64,000 bases of DNA from a virus, in the IMG/VR virus record IMGVR_UViG_3300025785_000013, positions 19,478 to 83,477 of that record. The stretch is one strand, 5' to 3'. Both the position numbers and the translations under genes were made by a program. This document shows, piece by piece, positions 1 to 7,054 of the stretch (its first letter is position 1; every line of letters starts with the position of its first letter). Below the pieces are notes generated by a model. It made no database searches. It was not told where the DNA came from and saw only the letters and a list, made by a program, of their open reading frames with translations.

Positions 1-1
1 C

Positions 2-667
2 CGTAAGGGCAATGAAAACGGTCAACACGACGCATTGAAAGCCCTAGGCCGACCACCAGTGCCCACTGGCCTGAAGCCGAAAGACTTGATTGGCATACCT
101 TGGCGCGTGGCGTTCGCACTTCAGCAAGACGGCTGGTATCTCCGCAGCGACATCATCTGGCACAAGCCCAATCCGATGCCCGAGAGCGTCACCGACCGAC
201 CCACCAAGAGCCACGAGTATCTGTTTCTGCTCACCAAGTCGCCTCGGTATTACTACGACCACGAGGCCATCAAAGAGGATGGCGTTATCCCTGCTGGCAC
301 AAAGGCGGCAAAGGGTTCTGCTGAAAGGCAGGGTCTAAAGGGGGTCAATGCCCGACCACCCGAATACAAGGTCTATGACGGTAAGCGGAATAAGCGTGAC
401 GTATGGACTATCAACACTAAGCCCTTCAAAGGGGCGCACTTTGCGGTGATGCCAGAGGCCCTTGCAGAGCCGTGCATCCTTGCTGGTTCAGCACCCGGCG
501 ACACGGTACTTGACCCGTTTGCTGGAAGTGGAACGGTGGCAGTCGTTGCGCTGCGCCACGGAAGGAACTTTGTTGGTACGGAACTCAACCCTGAGTACAG
601 TGAAATCGCACAAAACCGTATCTACGATGATGCCCCAATGTTCTACCAGATAGAGGTGGTCGAATGA
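2..667 (+). CDS. DNA methyltransferase (N6/N4 class), C-terminal part
   Basis: The reading frame is open from the first bases, so the gene begins left of the window; the in-frame TTG at 35 is not needed as a start. It reads LKPKDLIGIPWRVAFAL, DIIWHKPNPMPESV and RPTKSHEYLFLL, the usual core of site-specific N6-adenine/N4-cytosine methylases of the pfam N6_N4_Mtase type. The AdoMet-binding motif DPFAGSGT lies near the C-terminus (about nt 511-534). In this motif order the catalytic (D/S)PP(Y/W) motif is N-terminal and therefore outside the window. Likely role: modifying phage DNA against host restriction. The stop overlaps the next ATG (ATGA). Confidence 0.93.
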   Translation, partial: RKGNENGQHDALKALGRPPVPTGLKPKDLIGIPWRVAFALQQDGWYLRSDIIWHKPNPMPESVTDRPTKSHEYLFLLTKSPRYYYDHEAIKEDGVIPAGTKAAKGSAERQGLKGVNARPPEYKVYDGKRNKRDVWTINTKPFKGAHFAVMPEALAEPCILAGSAPGDTVLDPFAGSGTVAVVALRHGRNFVGTELNPEYSEIAQNRIYDDAPMFYQIEVVE

Positions 668-843
668 CGTTTGACGAATGGCTGGAATTTGGAATTGCTT
701 CGGGTTTCTGTACCCAGCAGTACTGCGCTTTCCACGATTTTCCACCACTGACGGATGCCGAAGAAGCGTTGCTGGATGAAAATGACGAGATTTGCTACGG
801 CGTTGTCCGGCTCGGAAGCCCAAGCGACTGGCTACAGGCGTGA
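664..843 (+). CDS. Small acidic phage protein (59 aa)
   Basis: ATG at 664 overlaps the stop of the methyltransferase (ATGA), indicating translational coupling. The 59-aa product begins MTFDEWLEFGIASGF and ends VVRLGSPSDWLQA, with two Cys close together (GFCTQQYC) and one later. Small proteins with a TFDEWLE-type opening occur in actinophage early gene strings; no function is known to me. It is the first of five tiny genes in a row with 4-nt or shorter overlaps. Confidence 0.75.
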   Translation: MTFDEWLEFGIASGFCTQQYCAFHDFPPLTDAEEALLDENDEICYGVVRLGSPSDWLQA

Positions 844-1067
844 AGGCCATCGTTCATATTCACCAACAGAAAATCAAGAAGGGCGAACCAGCCATCATCG
901 TTCGCACCTACAAAGGGGTTGCTCACTACAGTGAAATCCTCATCAACGGCCCGATGCGCCTCGTGCAGAGCGACACCCCGGACAAATGTGGCGCACGGGT
1001 TTGGATTGAAACCGACACCGAGTACATCACCCCAGTGAGCGACTTCATTCTCTTTGGGGAGCAGTAG
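840..1067 (+). CDS. Small hypothetical protein (75 aa)
   Basis: A GTG start at 840 overlaps the upstream stop (GTGA), preferred over an upstream in-frame candidate that would overlap the previous gene more. The product, VKAIVHIHQQKIKKGEPAII and onwards, looks like a single small beta-rich domain (alternating hydrophobics; VHIHQQ, AIIVRTYKG, ARVWIETDTEYITPV). Not recognised. The gene sits in a tightly packed operon and its stop shares a base with the next GTG. Confidence 0.75.
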   Translation: MKAIVHIHQQKIKKGEPAIIVRTYKGVAHYSEILINGPMRLVQSDTPDKCGARVWIETDTEYITPVSDFILFGEQ

Positions 1068-1252
1068 TGCTGGGCGAAGGTGAAAAACGGCTAGTCAGCC
1101 TTTGGTATGGGAACGGTTTCTACGCCAAGGTCTACGAAGAAGCCGACGGCTCGTTCCACGCATTTTTCACTACGCCCGACTTTGACAACATTGCCGACGC
1201 ACTCCAGTTTGTGGATAGGATTGCCGTCATTCTCCTTGGGGGTTTGGAATAG
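1067..1252 (+). CDS. Small hypothetical protein (61 aa)
   Basis: GTG at 1067 overlaps the preceding TAG by one base. The product is rich in aromatic residues (LVSLWYGNGFYAKVYEEADG) and ends in a hydrophobic helix (DRIAVILLGGLE). No recognised family. One-base overlaps on both sides support expression as part of the operon at 664-1676. Confidence 0.7.
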   Translation: MLGEGEKRLVSLWYGNGFYAKVYEEADGSFHAFFTTPDFDNIADALQFVDRIAVILLGGLE

Positions 1253-1395
1253 TGGATTGTCCGCACGAATGGCAACTCATCGCAGTAGGAAGCAAGGTGT
1301 GGGTGAACTGCAAGAACTGCACGAAGCGGTTCCCGTTCACCACCGAGTTCAATGGAACGCCCTACAAGGGGCCTATTCCCGAAAGGTACCGATGA
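1252..1395 (+). CDS. Zinc-ribbon miniprotein (47 aa)
   Basis: GTG at 1252 overlaps the previous stop. The sequence VDCPHEWQLIAVGSKVWVNC continues into KNCTKRFPF and gives a CxH...CxxC arrangement consistent with one zinc site. The C-x-H-(D/E)-W opening recurs in the C-terminal tail of the protein at 2128. The stop overlaps the ATG of the next gene (ATGA). Function unknown; nucleic-acid or protein binding is plausible. Confidence 0.65.
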   Translation: MDCPHEWQLIAVGSKVWVNCKNCTKRFPFTTEFNGTPYKGPIPERYR

Positions 1396-1676
1396 GGAAG
1401 AAAGAACTGAAGGCGTTGGTGGAAACCACCCGAAGGGATTTGGAAACCTGCCACCAGTTGCTCTACAAGTACGCCGAAGACATTGACAAGTTGATTCAGC
1501 ACACCGTCACAACGGACAACAAGATTGCCGAAATCGAAAAGGAGAAAGACGTACTTCGCTACGCTTTTCACCTCGCCACTGGTCGGCTCGCAGCGCATCA
1601 AGGCATTGACTTCGACAACATCTCGGCCTTTGCCGACGCACTCATCTCCGAGGCAGAGCAAGACGCTCAGGATTGA
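1392..1676 (+). CDS. Coiled-coil protein (94 aa)
   Basis: ATG at 1392 overlaps the upstream stop. Residues 1-60 are strongly helical and charged (MRKKELKALVETTRRDLETC, then HQLLYKYAEDIDKLI) with heptad-like spacing, followed by NKIAEIEKEKDVLRYAFHLA; the C-terminus is acidic. No recognised domain. It closes the five-gene run; beyond its stop there is no coding signal until 2128. Confidence 0.7.
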   Translation: MRKKELKALVETTRRDLETCHQLLYKYAEDIDKLIQHTVTTDNKIAEIEKEKDVLRYAFHLATGRLAAHQGIDFDNISAFADALISEAEQDAQD

Positions 1677-1954
1677 ATTGCAGTTGGCTGGCCAAGCCTT
1701 GGTAATCAGGGGACTGCTACTCCCATACCTATCTGTATATGCCAAAATCACCATCCGATAGGCAATGGTTCTTTTTATACGGCTTCCAACCTTGTCACCC
1801 AAGGTAGGAAATTTTGGATGGTGACTTCCAAAGAACCGTAAGTGGCAACCTGTCTTCTGACAACGCTCGTGGCTTAATGCCCTTTTTACCGTCGCCACGC
1901 CGACGTGCTTCCAAACACAGTATACCAACCCCACTACAGGGTGTCAAGAGAAAT

Positions 1955-1987
1955 GACGAAGCGGCCCGTTGGAGAGGCCGCCTCGTC
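1955..1987. terminator. Strong hairpin (possible terminator or RNA element)
   Basis: GACGA-a-GCGGCC, a 9-nt loop, then GGCCGC-c-TCGTC: an 11-bp stem with one internal mismatch. There is no T-run after it, so it may be an RNA structural element rather than an intrinsic terminator. Confidence 0.45.
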
Positions 1988-2037
1988 GGTACTTCTGGTG
2001 TTGGTTAACGCAGCATTGCAGTACTTCGGGTTAGGGC

Positions 2038-2056
2038 TTGGCAGACTGTCTGCCAA
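2038..2056. repeat. 19-bp palindrome, operator candidate
   Basis: TTGGCAGAC and GTCTGCCAA are perfect 9-bp arms around a single T. It lies about 37 bp upstream of the -35 box for the winged-helix gene at 2128, so it could be a binding site for that protein, or an RNA hairpin: flanking GGGC and GCCC extend the stem past a bulge. Confidence 0.4.
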
Positions 2057-2092
2057 CCGAAGCCCCGTTATCGTATCCACTTCAGCAGAGGT

Positions 2093-2121
2093 TTGCAACA
2101 ACACACTCAACCCTGTACGGT
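2093..2121 (+). promoter_or_regulatory. Promoter for the 2128 gene (leaderless type)
   Basis: TTGCAA (2093-2098), 17-bp spacer, TACGGT (2116-2121), then six bases (AGTGAA) to the ATG. There is no Shine-Dalgarno, so the transcript would start at or near the ATG. Confidence 0.6.
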
Positions 2122-2127
2122 AGTGAA

Positions 2128-2520
2128 ATGCGAACGAAACCGAACACGCCACCCCGTCGTAAAGACGCAGAGATTCTTCGCTACATCGCTTGGCACTGTA
2201 GGGAGATGGGGTTTTCACCATCCATCCGAAGTATCTGCACTGCGACAGGAATTCGGAGTACATCAACGGTTCAGCAGATGCTGGTCAGAATGGAAGTCGA
2301 AGGCCGGATTCGCCGTGACGGGTACAAGCGCACCGTCATCACTGTCCAAGATGTTGACCCGGAGTTCTGCCAGCACGACTGGCGCATCACCAACAAAGAT
2401 TGCATTGCCCTCGGAGAGGCGTTGGTGGAATGTCTGCACTGCCATCGGAGTACAGCCGTTGAGTTCCACCCGGATTGGAACGACTTAGAAACTTGCCCAC
2501 GCTACACGGGTCAAGTGTAG
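2128..2520 (+). CDS. LexA-type winged-helix regulator with zinc-binding tail (130 aa)
   Basis: Residues about 9-75 (RRKDAEILRYIAWHCREMGF, SPSIRSICTATGIRSTSTV, MLVRMEVEGRIRR) match the N-terminal DNA-binding domain of LexA: a helix-turn-helix with SPS-R-I and an S-tST-V recognition helix, then the wing. There is no LexA protease domain. Instead the C-terminus has CQHDW...C...CLHC, a probable zinc ribbon. ATG 2128 is chosen over the upstream in-frame start because a leaderless promoter ends six bases before it. Likely a phage transcription regulator; the palindrome at 2038-2056 is a candidate site. Confidence 0.78.
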   Translation: MRTKPNTPPRRKDAEILRYIAWHCREMGFSPSIRSICTATGIRSTSTVQQMLVRMEVEGRIRRDGYKRTVITVQDVDPEFCQHDWRITNKDCIALGEALVECLHCHRSTAVEFHPDWNDLETCPRYTGQV

Positions 2521-2575
2521 GCAAACTAAATATCTGTGCTAACCTATGTGCAGCAACCCTAGTAGGGAGTTGAGG

Positions 2576-2809
2576 ATGAGTTCACTGAACGAATTGGCCG
2601 AGAGGATTGCCAAGGAAATGACCCTTGGTACGCCGAACGACGAAGACTTGCACAACCTTGTCCAAAAGGCACTGACCCAGCAGGATGCCCTTGCGCGGCT
2701 GGCCAGTGAAAACGAAGCACTGACCAAGCAGGTGGCCGACCTCACTGCTCGCTTGGAATCCATTGAGCCGTTCACCCACCTCGTGCAGTACGCAGAGGGT
2801 TCTGCCTGA
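2576..2809 (+). CDS. Coiled-coil protein (77 aa)
   Basis: Start chosen at ATG 2576, which has an upstream GGGAG-type ribosome site, rather than the in-frame ATG 2546 that abuts a -10-like TAACCT. The product is helical with a heptad-like second half (ALARLASENEALTKQVADLT). Its TGA overlaps the ATG of the next gene, so the two are coupled. No family recognised. Confidence 0.7.
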   Translation: MSSLNELAERIAKEMTLGTPNDEDLHNLVQKALTQQDALARLASENEALTKQVADLTARLESIEPFTHLVQYAEGSA

Positions 2810-3066
2810 TGTGGCCGTTCACCAAGTCCCGGCTTGTGTGGAAGAAGGGCGAGTTCAACGAATTTGAAGCAGTAGACGAGCCGTATCGCTACGTCGTTTG
2901 GTCGGGGAATGGAATCACCGAACTGCGCCTCATCCAGCGTGAGCAGTTCAACGGCATTGGTATGCCGTTCCAAGATTTCAGCATCTACACCCGTGACATT
3001 GACGCTGCGTTCGCTTTGGCCGAAGAAGTCAACAAGTTGATTCGTAAGGCTCGCCGGTACAAGTAA
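2809..3066 (+). CDS. Small hypothetical protein (85 aa)
   Basis: The start overlaps the preceding stop. Sequence MWPFTKSRLVWKKGEFNEFE opens an alpha/beta domain with many aromatic residues and a basic C-terminus (VNKLIRKARRYK). Not recognised. It precedes the nuclease gene but a separate -10 element lies between them. Confidence 0.7.
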   Translation: MWPFTKSRLVWKKGEFNEFEAVDEPYRYVVWSGNGITELRLIQREQFNGIGMPFQDFSIYTRDIDAAFALAEEVNKLIRKARRYK

Positions 3067-3096
3067 ACGTCACACCGTTCTGCTATGGTGGAACGT

Positions 3097-3894
3097 ATGT
3101 CCTCAACCCCTGTTTATCTCGGTGAGAAGCCCGACGGAGTATCACCAAGTCGGGTAAGCCAATTCAAAAACTGCCCTCGCCAGTACCAGTACGTCTCGGT
3201 GGAGAGACTGCCAGAGAAGAAGGGTGAGGCTGCATACCGGGGAACTATCTTCCACGCCGTGCTGGAAAACCTGTTCCGTGACGAAGCCCCCGAAGACCGG
3301 ACAGTGGACAATGCGATGAAGCACTTCCGTTCGCTCTATCGGGAATATATGACCCCCGAAGCGATTGAAGAACTTGGCTTCGATGAAATCCGTGTGCAGA
3401 AGTACGCTGCCGAAATCACCAAGTTGATTCGCACCTACTTCACGATGGAAGACCCCAGTTCGATTGACGTGGTTTCCACCGAAATCCGTTTGGACTTGGA
3501 TATGGGCGACTTTGGCCTGCGAGGAATCATTGACCGGCTAGACCGGCTCCCAGATGGCACACTCGCCATCCGTGACTACAAGACCGGCAAGGTTCCAAAG
3601 CCCCGGTACGAATCCAAGGCATTGGAAGCGTGTCAGGTGTACGCCTACCTGTGCGAAAAGGTTTACGGTGAACGGCCCAGCGTGATGAGCCTTATCTACG
3701 TCAAGGATGCAGTCACCATCGAAAAAACCGTGACGGACATTGACATCCGGGATGCTGAAACTCGTGTGCGTTCCGTGTGGGCAGCCATTGAGCGAGCCTA
3801 CGAGACTTCCAATTTTCCAGCACAGCCATCCATCCTGTGCAACTGGTGTTCGTTCCAACAACGCTGCCAAGAGGACAACTACTCCGTCTTCTAG
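3097..3894 (+). CDS. PD-(D/E)XK nuclease, Cas4/RecB-like (265 aa)
   Basis: Starts with the SPSRVSQFKNCPRQYQY block typical of the PD-(D/E)XK_1 family, whose Cys belongs to the 4Fe-4S site. GTIFHAVLENLF follows, then the catalytic core GIIDRLDRL...AIRDYKTGK (Asp, then Asp-x-Lys), a QxYAY motif, and a C-terminal CNWCSFQQRC that completes the iron-sulphur cysteines. This is the Cas4/AddB-like 5'-3' exonuclease architecture, used in recombination and DNA processing. ATG 3097 is preferred to ATG 3085: TATGGT (3084-3089) sits seven bases before it, so a transcript from there would exclude the upstream ATG. Confidence 0.92.
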   Translation: MSSTPVYLGEKPDGVSPSRVSQFKNCPRQYQYVSVERLPEKKGEAAYRGTIFHAVLENLFRDEAPEDRTVDNAMKHFRSLYREYMTPEAIEELGFDEIRVQKYAAEITKLIRTYFTMEDPSSIDVVSTEIRLDLDMGDFGLRGIIDRLDRLPDGTLAIRDYKTGKVPKPRYESKALEACQVYAYLCEKVYGERPSVMSLIYVKDAVTIEKTVTDIDIRDAETRVRSVWAAIERAYETSNFPAQPSILCNWCSFQQRCQEDNYSVF

Positions 3895-3902
3895 GCCCTC
3901 GG

Positions 3903-3928
3903 CAAGCGCAATATCGCGCTATTGCTTG
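3903..3928. terminator. Hairpin downstream of the nuclease gene
   Basis: GCAATA (3908-3913), loop TCGCGC, TATTGC (3920-3925), extended by CAA/TTG across a two-base internal loop. It overlaps the -35 box of the next promoter, so termination and head-operon initiation are back to back. Confidence 0.5.
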
Positions 3929-3953
3929 ACACTTCCAAAAAGTCTTCTACGAT
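3926..3953 (+). promoter_or_regulatory. Promoter of the head-gene operon
   Basis: TTGACA (3926-3931), 16-bp spacer, TACGAT (3948-3953). The consensus -35 and TAnnnT -10 lie just before the scaffold-like gene and the capsid genes. Confidence 0.65.
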
Positions 3954-3972
3954 TTCAGTAGTCAAGCCCTAG

Positions 3973-4776
3973 ATGGGCAATGAATCGTTAGGAGATGGCG
4001 TGGCTCGTAAGTTAGTCCGTCTGAACATCAAGGAGACTTCGGGCGTTGACCGCCCGGCGCACCTCCACGATGGCTGGGTAGTGATGAAGTCTGCCAATCC
4101 TTCTGACGTTGCTGCGGTTCTTGACGAAGTTCGCCCCGAAGACACTGAAATCGAATTGGCAGATGATGCCAACGACGAAGTGGAAGTCGAAGCGAACAAG
4201 GCAGTAATCCCCACCCTCGTTTCCAAGGAGGAAACTATGTCTTTCACCCCAGAGGTGTCAACCCCAGAGGTTGTCATCATCCCTGAGGCTGCGAGCGAGG
4301 CTGACATCATTAAGGCGATGCCTGCGGCTATCCGCAAGATGCTGGATGACGCTTCGGCTAACGCCGAGGCTGCACTCCGCAAGGCTGCTGCCTCAGAGCA
4401 GGCTCTTTTGGCCGAGCGTGACGCTCGTGCTGACGAGGCTGCCGTGATGAAGGCTGCTCAGTGGTCGCACCTGAACATTGACCCCACGATTGTCGGCCCT
4501 GCGCTTCGTCGCTTGGCTGAAAACGATGGCACCCTCGCGAACGAGGTTGTCAAGGCACTTGACAGTGCCAACGCTTTGCTTGAAACCAACGTGGTTTTCA
4601 CTGAGGTTGGTTCCGACGCTCCTGTTGCGAGCGACGATTCCTACTCCAAGATGGAGAACCTCGCGAAGGCTGCTGTTGCTTCCGGCACGGCCCCGTCCTT
4701 TGAGGCTGCTCTGCTGGCTGTTGCCCAGTCGAACCCAGACCTCTACACCCAGTACCTCGCTGAAAAGGCTCGATAA
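3973..4776 (+). CDS. Capsid scaffold / assembly-like protein with internal start (267 aa)
   Basis: N-terminal residues 1-40 contain the block ETSGVDRPAHLHDGWVVMKS, seen in phage pre-capsid proteins placed just before the coat genes. The rest is acidic, Ala/Glu-rich and helical (residues 90-170), as expected for a scaffold. A perfect AAGGAGG ribosome site lies inside the gene, directly before an in-frame ATG at 4237, predicting a second 179-aa product beginning MSFTPEVSTPEV. For the long form, ATG 3973 is used; GTG 4000 preceded by AGGAG is a realistic alternative start. No protease catalytic triad is evident, so maturation-protease activity is not claimed. Confidence 0.72.
   Translation: MGNESLGDGVARKLVRLNIKETSGVDRPAHLHDGWVVMKSANPSDVAAVLDEVRPEDTEIELADDANDEVEVEANKAVIPTLVSKEETMSFTPEVSTPEVVIIPEAASEADIIKAMPAAIRKMLDDASANAEAALRKAAASEQALLAERDARADEAAVMKAAQWSHLNIDPTIVGPALRRLAENDGTLANEVVKALDSANALLETNVVFTEVGSDAPVASDDSYSKMENLAKAAVASGTAPSFEAALLAVAQSNPDLYTQYLAEKAR
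4237..4776 (+). CDS. Internal-start scaffold product (179 aa)
   Basis: Alternative in-frame product of the gene above. The Shine-Dalgarno AAGGAGG at about 4225-4231 is stronger than the one for the long form. The layout mirrors phages such as lambda, where a scaffold starts inside a larger assembly gene in the same frame. Inference from sequence only. Confidence 0.5.
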   Translation: MSFTPEVSTPEVVIIPEAASEADIIKAMPAAIRKMLDDASANAEAALRKAAASEQALLAERDARADEAAVMKAAQWSHLNIDPTIVGPALRRLAENDGTLANEVVKALDSANALLETNVVFTEVGSDAPVASDDSYSKMENLAKAAVASGTAPSFEAALLAVAQSNPDLYTQYLAEKAR

Positions 4777-4778
4777 AT

Positions 4779-5540
4779 ATGGCTTGGGAACAAAATCCAT
4801 ACACCGTCAAGGTTTCGCTGGTTGCCGATTCGTCGCTTTCGACGCAGGTTAACTCGGCTGGAACCCCGGTCTTCACCCCGCAGTTCCGCTTCGTTTCCCT
4901 TGGTTCGACCAGTGCGACCATCACTGCGAACGTGACCGCTGGTAGCAACTCGGTGTCGGTGACCGGTACCACGGCGACCCCAGCAGCATTTGCTGGAATC
5001 GTCCCCGGTGCGCTCGTCACCGCGCCAGCCGGTCTTGCTGGTGCAACGGTTGTCGGCATCAACATTGCTGCTGGCTCGTTCACCATCTCGCAGGCTGCTC
5101 CCGGTACCACCGCAAGCGCTTCGATTACCCTCACGGTTCAGGGTCAGCCTGCTAGCCAACCTGTTGCCACGGCGATTGTTGCCGGACAGACTGCTCCCGG
5201 CACGACTGCCGTGAACGCTGGTGGAACCGGCCCCAAGGCCATCGGTATTCTTCAGAACCAGCCGGTGTACCGCACTGCTGCTGGCGGCAACCTTGAAGCC
5301 CTCGCTGAGGCTGAGGTCACCCTTTCGGGTATCTCCAAGGTTGTTTGTGGTCTTGCTGTGACCGTCGGTCAGGCTCTGACGATTGACACCTCTGGCGCAG
5401 TTGTCCCTGTCACCTACCCAACGACTGGTTCTTACGCCAGCCCTACCTCGTGGGTTTACGGTACTGCGCTTTCCAGCGGTGCTCAGGGTGACCTCATTGC
5501 GATGGCTGTCACGGCTTCGGCCCCGTCTCGCAACGCATAG
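4779..5540 (+). CDS. Capsid decoration protein, DUF2190-like with inserted beta module (253 aa)
   Basis: Residues about 140-253 (GGTGPKAIGILQNQPVY, EAEVTLSGISKVVCG, QALTIDTSGAVVPV) follow the DUF2190-type decoration/head-fibre fold found next to major capsid genes. Residues about 35-125 are a Ser/Thr/Ala-rich insertion (SNSVSVTGTTATP, GIVPGALVTAPAGLAG) of the kind repeated in several other virion proteins of this phage. It lies between the scaffold and coat genes, the standard position for a decoration protein. Start follows the previous stop by two bases. Confidence 0.75.
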   Translation: MAWEQNPYTVKVSLVADSSLSTQVNSAGTPVFTPQFRFVSLGSTSATITANVTAGSNSVSVTGTTATPAAFAGIVPGALVTAPAGLAGATVVGINIAAGSFTISQAAPGTTASASITLTVQGQPASQPVATAIVAGQTAPGTTAVNAGGTGPKAIGILQNQPVYRTAAGGNLEALAEAEVTLSGISKVVCGLAVTVGQALTIDTSGAVVPVTYPTTGSYASPTSWVYGTALSSGAQGDLIAMAVTASAPSRNA

Positions 5541-5561
5541 GTTTAGAAAGGAACCTGAACA

Positions 5562-6641
5562 ATGCCCCAACCAAACGTTCAAAATGTTCACATTGACGCG
5601 ATTCTGACCAACATTTCAGTCGCGTACTTGCAGAACACCGACAACTTCATCGCTGACAAGGTTTTCCCTGTCATCCCGGTGGACAAGAAGTCCAACCTGT
5701 ACTTCAAGTACACGAAGGATGACTGGTTCCGTGACGAGGCTCAGCGTCGTGCTGATGGCACCGTCTCCGCTGGTTCTGGCTACGGCCTCACCACGGACAC
5801 CTATATGGCCGACGTGTGGGCTTTCCACAAGGACATTGGTGACCAGACCCGTGCCAACTCCGACAACCCCCTCAACCCCGATATGGAGGCGACGCAGTTC
5901 ATCACCCAGCGTCTTCTTCTCCGTCGTGAGGTTCAGTGGGCCAGCGACTACTTCCAAGCCGGTGTCTGGGCCTTGGGTGTCAATGGTCAGCCCGCTACCG
6001 GTTCTACCGCGGCTGTTAACGCTGGTACTGCCGTGTGGCAGTGGGATGACTACGTTGGTGCGACGGGTACCTCGTCGTACACCAACGGTGGAACCTACTA
6101 CTCCAACCCGATTGCGGACGTGGAACTCGCCAAGGCTGCCATCTTGCAGACCACGGGCTACGAGCCGAACACCCTCGTGCTTGGCTACCGTGTCTTCCAA
6201 GTGCTGAAGAACCACCCGCTTCTCGTTGACCGCTACAAGTTCACTCAGGCCGGTGCCATCGTCACCGAAGACCTGCTCGCCCAACTCTTTGGAGTTGACC
6301 GAGTGCTGGTCGCCAAGGCTGTCGTGAACACGGCGAACGAGACGGCGAGCGACCTGCTCGGTGTTGGTGTTGCTTCCAGCAACTACAAGTTCACCGTCGG
6401 CAACAACGCCCTGCTTGCCTACACCGCCCCGAACCCCGGTGTGATGACCCCCTCCGCTGGCTACACGTTTATGTGGACTGGCGTGTCGGGTGGCCTCGGT
6501 ACCACGGTTGGTGTGAGCCGCTTCCGTATGGAGGAACTGAAGGCAGACCGAGTTGAAGGTGAAATCGCCTTTGACAACAAGGTTGTCGCAGCCGACCTCG
6601 GCTACTTCTTCAGCAACATCATCGGTGGCACGGCCATCTAG
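5562..6641 (+). CDS. Major capsid protein (359 aa)
   Basis: Begins MPQPNVQNVHIDAILTNISV and continues with NFIADKVFPVIPVDKKSNLYF, FRDEAQRRADGT and TQFITQRLLLRREVQWA, a pattern of actinophage HK97-fold coat proteins of the major-capsid protein E-related type. Length suits a coat protein without a delta domain. A GAAAGGAAC ribosome site precedes ATG 5562. Its position after scaffold and decoration genes and its strong site support the call. A long hairpin lies just after its stop and could limit readthrough. Confidence 0.88.
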   Translation: MPQPNVQNVHIDAILTNISVAYLQNTDNFIADKVFPVIPVDKKSNLYFKYTKDDWFRDEAQRRADGTVSAGSGYGLTTDTYMADVWAFHKDIGDQTRANSDNPLNPDMEATQFITQRLLLRREVQWASDYFQAGVWALGVNGQPATGSTAAVNAGTAVWQWDDYVGATGTSSYTNGGTYYSNPIADVELAKAAILQTTGYEPNTLVLGYRVFQVLKNHPLLVDRYKFTQAGAIVTEDLLAQLFGVDRVLVAKAVVNTANETASDLLGVGVASSNYKFTVGNNALLAYTAPNPGVMTPSAGYTFMWTGVSGGLGTTVGVSRFRMEELKADRVEGEIAFDNKVVAADLGYFFSNIIGGTAI

Positions 6642-6660
6642 CCTCTAGTAGGCTAGGGGT

Positions 6661-7017
6661 ATGAACCCCGAACCACGCTTCACACACAGAATCGCCAAAG
6701 TGTACCCAGCCGGTGCCTTTGGCGATTCTGTGTTTGGGCCGAACAATCTCGTCTCCACTGAAACGTGGACACGACGAGGATTTGACCACATCGAACTGTA
6801 CGGATGGGCAAGGCCCTTGACCCCGTATGAATTGGAACACCTTGACGAGGAACTGGCTGCTGCCGGGTGGGTTTGGCCCCCCGTGGAAGCCGAGCCTGAG
6901 GTGGAAACCGTTGTTGAGCCTGAGGCTGTAGACGAGCCTGTTGTGACCAAGGCTCCGGCCAAGAAGCCAGCAGCGAAGACGGTGAAAAAGGCAGTCAAGA
7001 AGCCAGCCACCGAGTAG
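6661..7017 (+). CDS. Small protein with Lys/Ala-rich tail (118 aa)
   Basis: The N-terminal 75 residues form a compact domain (RIAKVYPAGAFGDSVFGP, RGFDHIELYGWARPLTPYEL). Residues 76-118 are low-complexity: Glu/Val/Pro, then KAPAKKPAAKTVKKAVKKPA, which resembles histone-H1-like tails and may bind nucleic acid. TAGGCT (6649-6654) sits six bases before ATG 6661, so a leaderless transcript is likely. A 17-bp perfect inverted repeat is embedded at codons 8-25. Function unknown; DNA or capsid binding is plausible. Confidence 0.7.
   Translation: MNPEPRFTHRIAKVYPAGAFGDSVFGPNNLVSTETWTRRGFDHIELYGWARPLTPYELEHLDEELAAAGWVWPPVEAEPEVETVVEPEAVDEPVVTKAPAKKPAAKTVKKAVKKPATE
6684..6733. terminator. 17-bp perfect inverted repeat after the capsid gene
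   Basis: ACACAGAATCGCCAAAG (6684-6700), a 16-nt loop, then its exact reverse complement (6717-6733). It lies about 40 bp after the capsid stop and inside the next reading frame. No long T-run follows. It may act as attenuator, mRNA-stabilising 3' hairpin or processing site for the capsid message. Confidence 0.6.
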
Positions 7018-7054
7018 CCACAGTTTACGGCAATACTGGTGATACGATTTCCGT

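Larger units (their letters stand above)
1677..2092. other. Hairpin-rich non-coding stretch
   Basis: No convincing gene lies here. The DNA contains several inverted repeats: GGTTCTTT (about 1766) with AAAGAACC (about 1832); ACCTTG/CAAGGT around 1792-1808 whose loop GTCACC can pair with a later GGTGAC; CGTCG/CGACG near 1890; a strong hairpin at 1955-1987; and a near-perfect palindrome at 2038-2056 (TTGGCAGAC T GTCTGCCAA). This could be a structured RNA, stacked terminators, or the control region of the winged-helix gene at 2128. Confidence 0.5.

Noticed and set aside
2546-2575. Longer start for the coiled-coil gene at 2546
   Set aside because: It would begin directly at the -10-like TAACCT with no spacing; ATG 2576 has a ribosome site.
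4743-5591. Minus-strand open frame of 282 codons over the decoration gene
   Set aside because: Mirror of a strongly biased coding sequence; composition (Arg/Gly/Ser) and context do not fit a gene.
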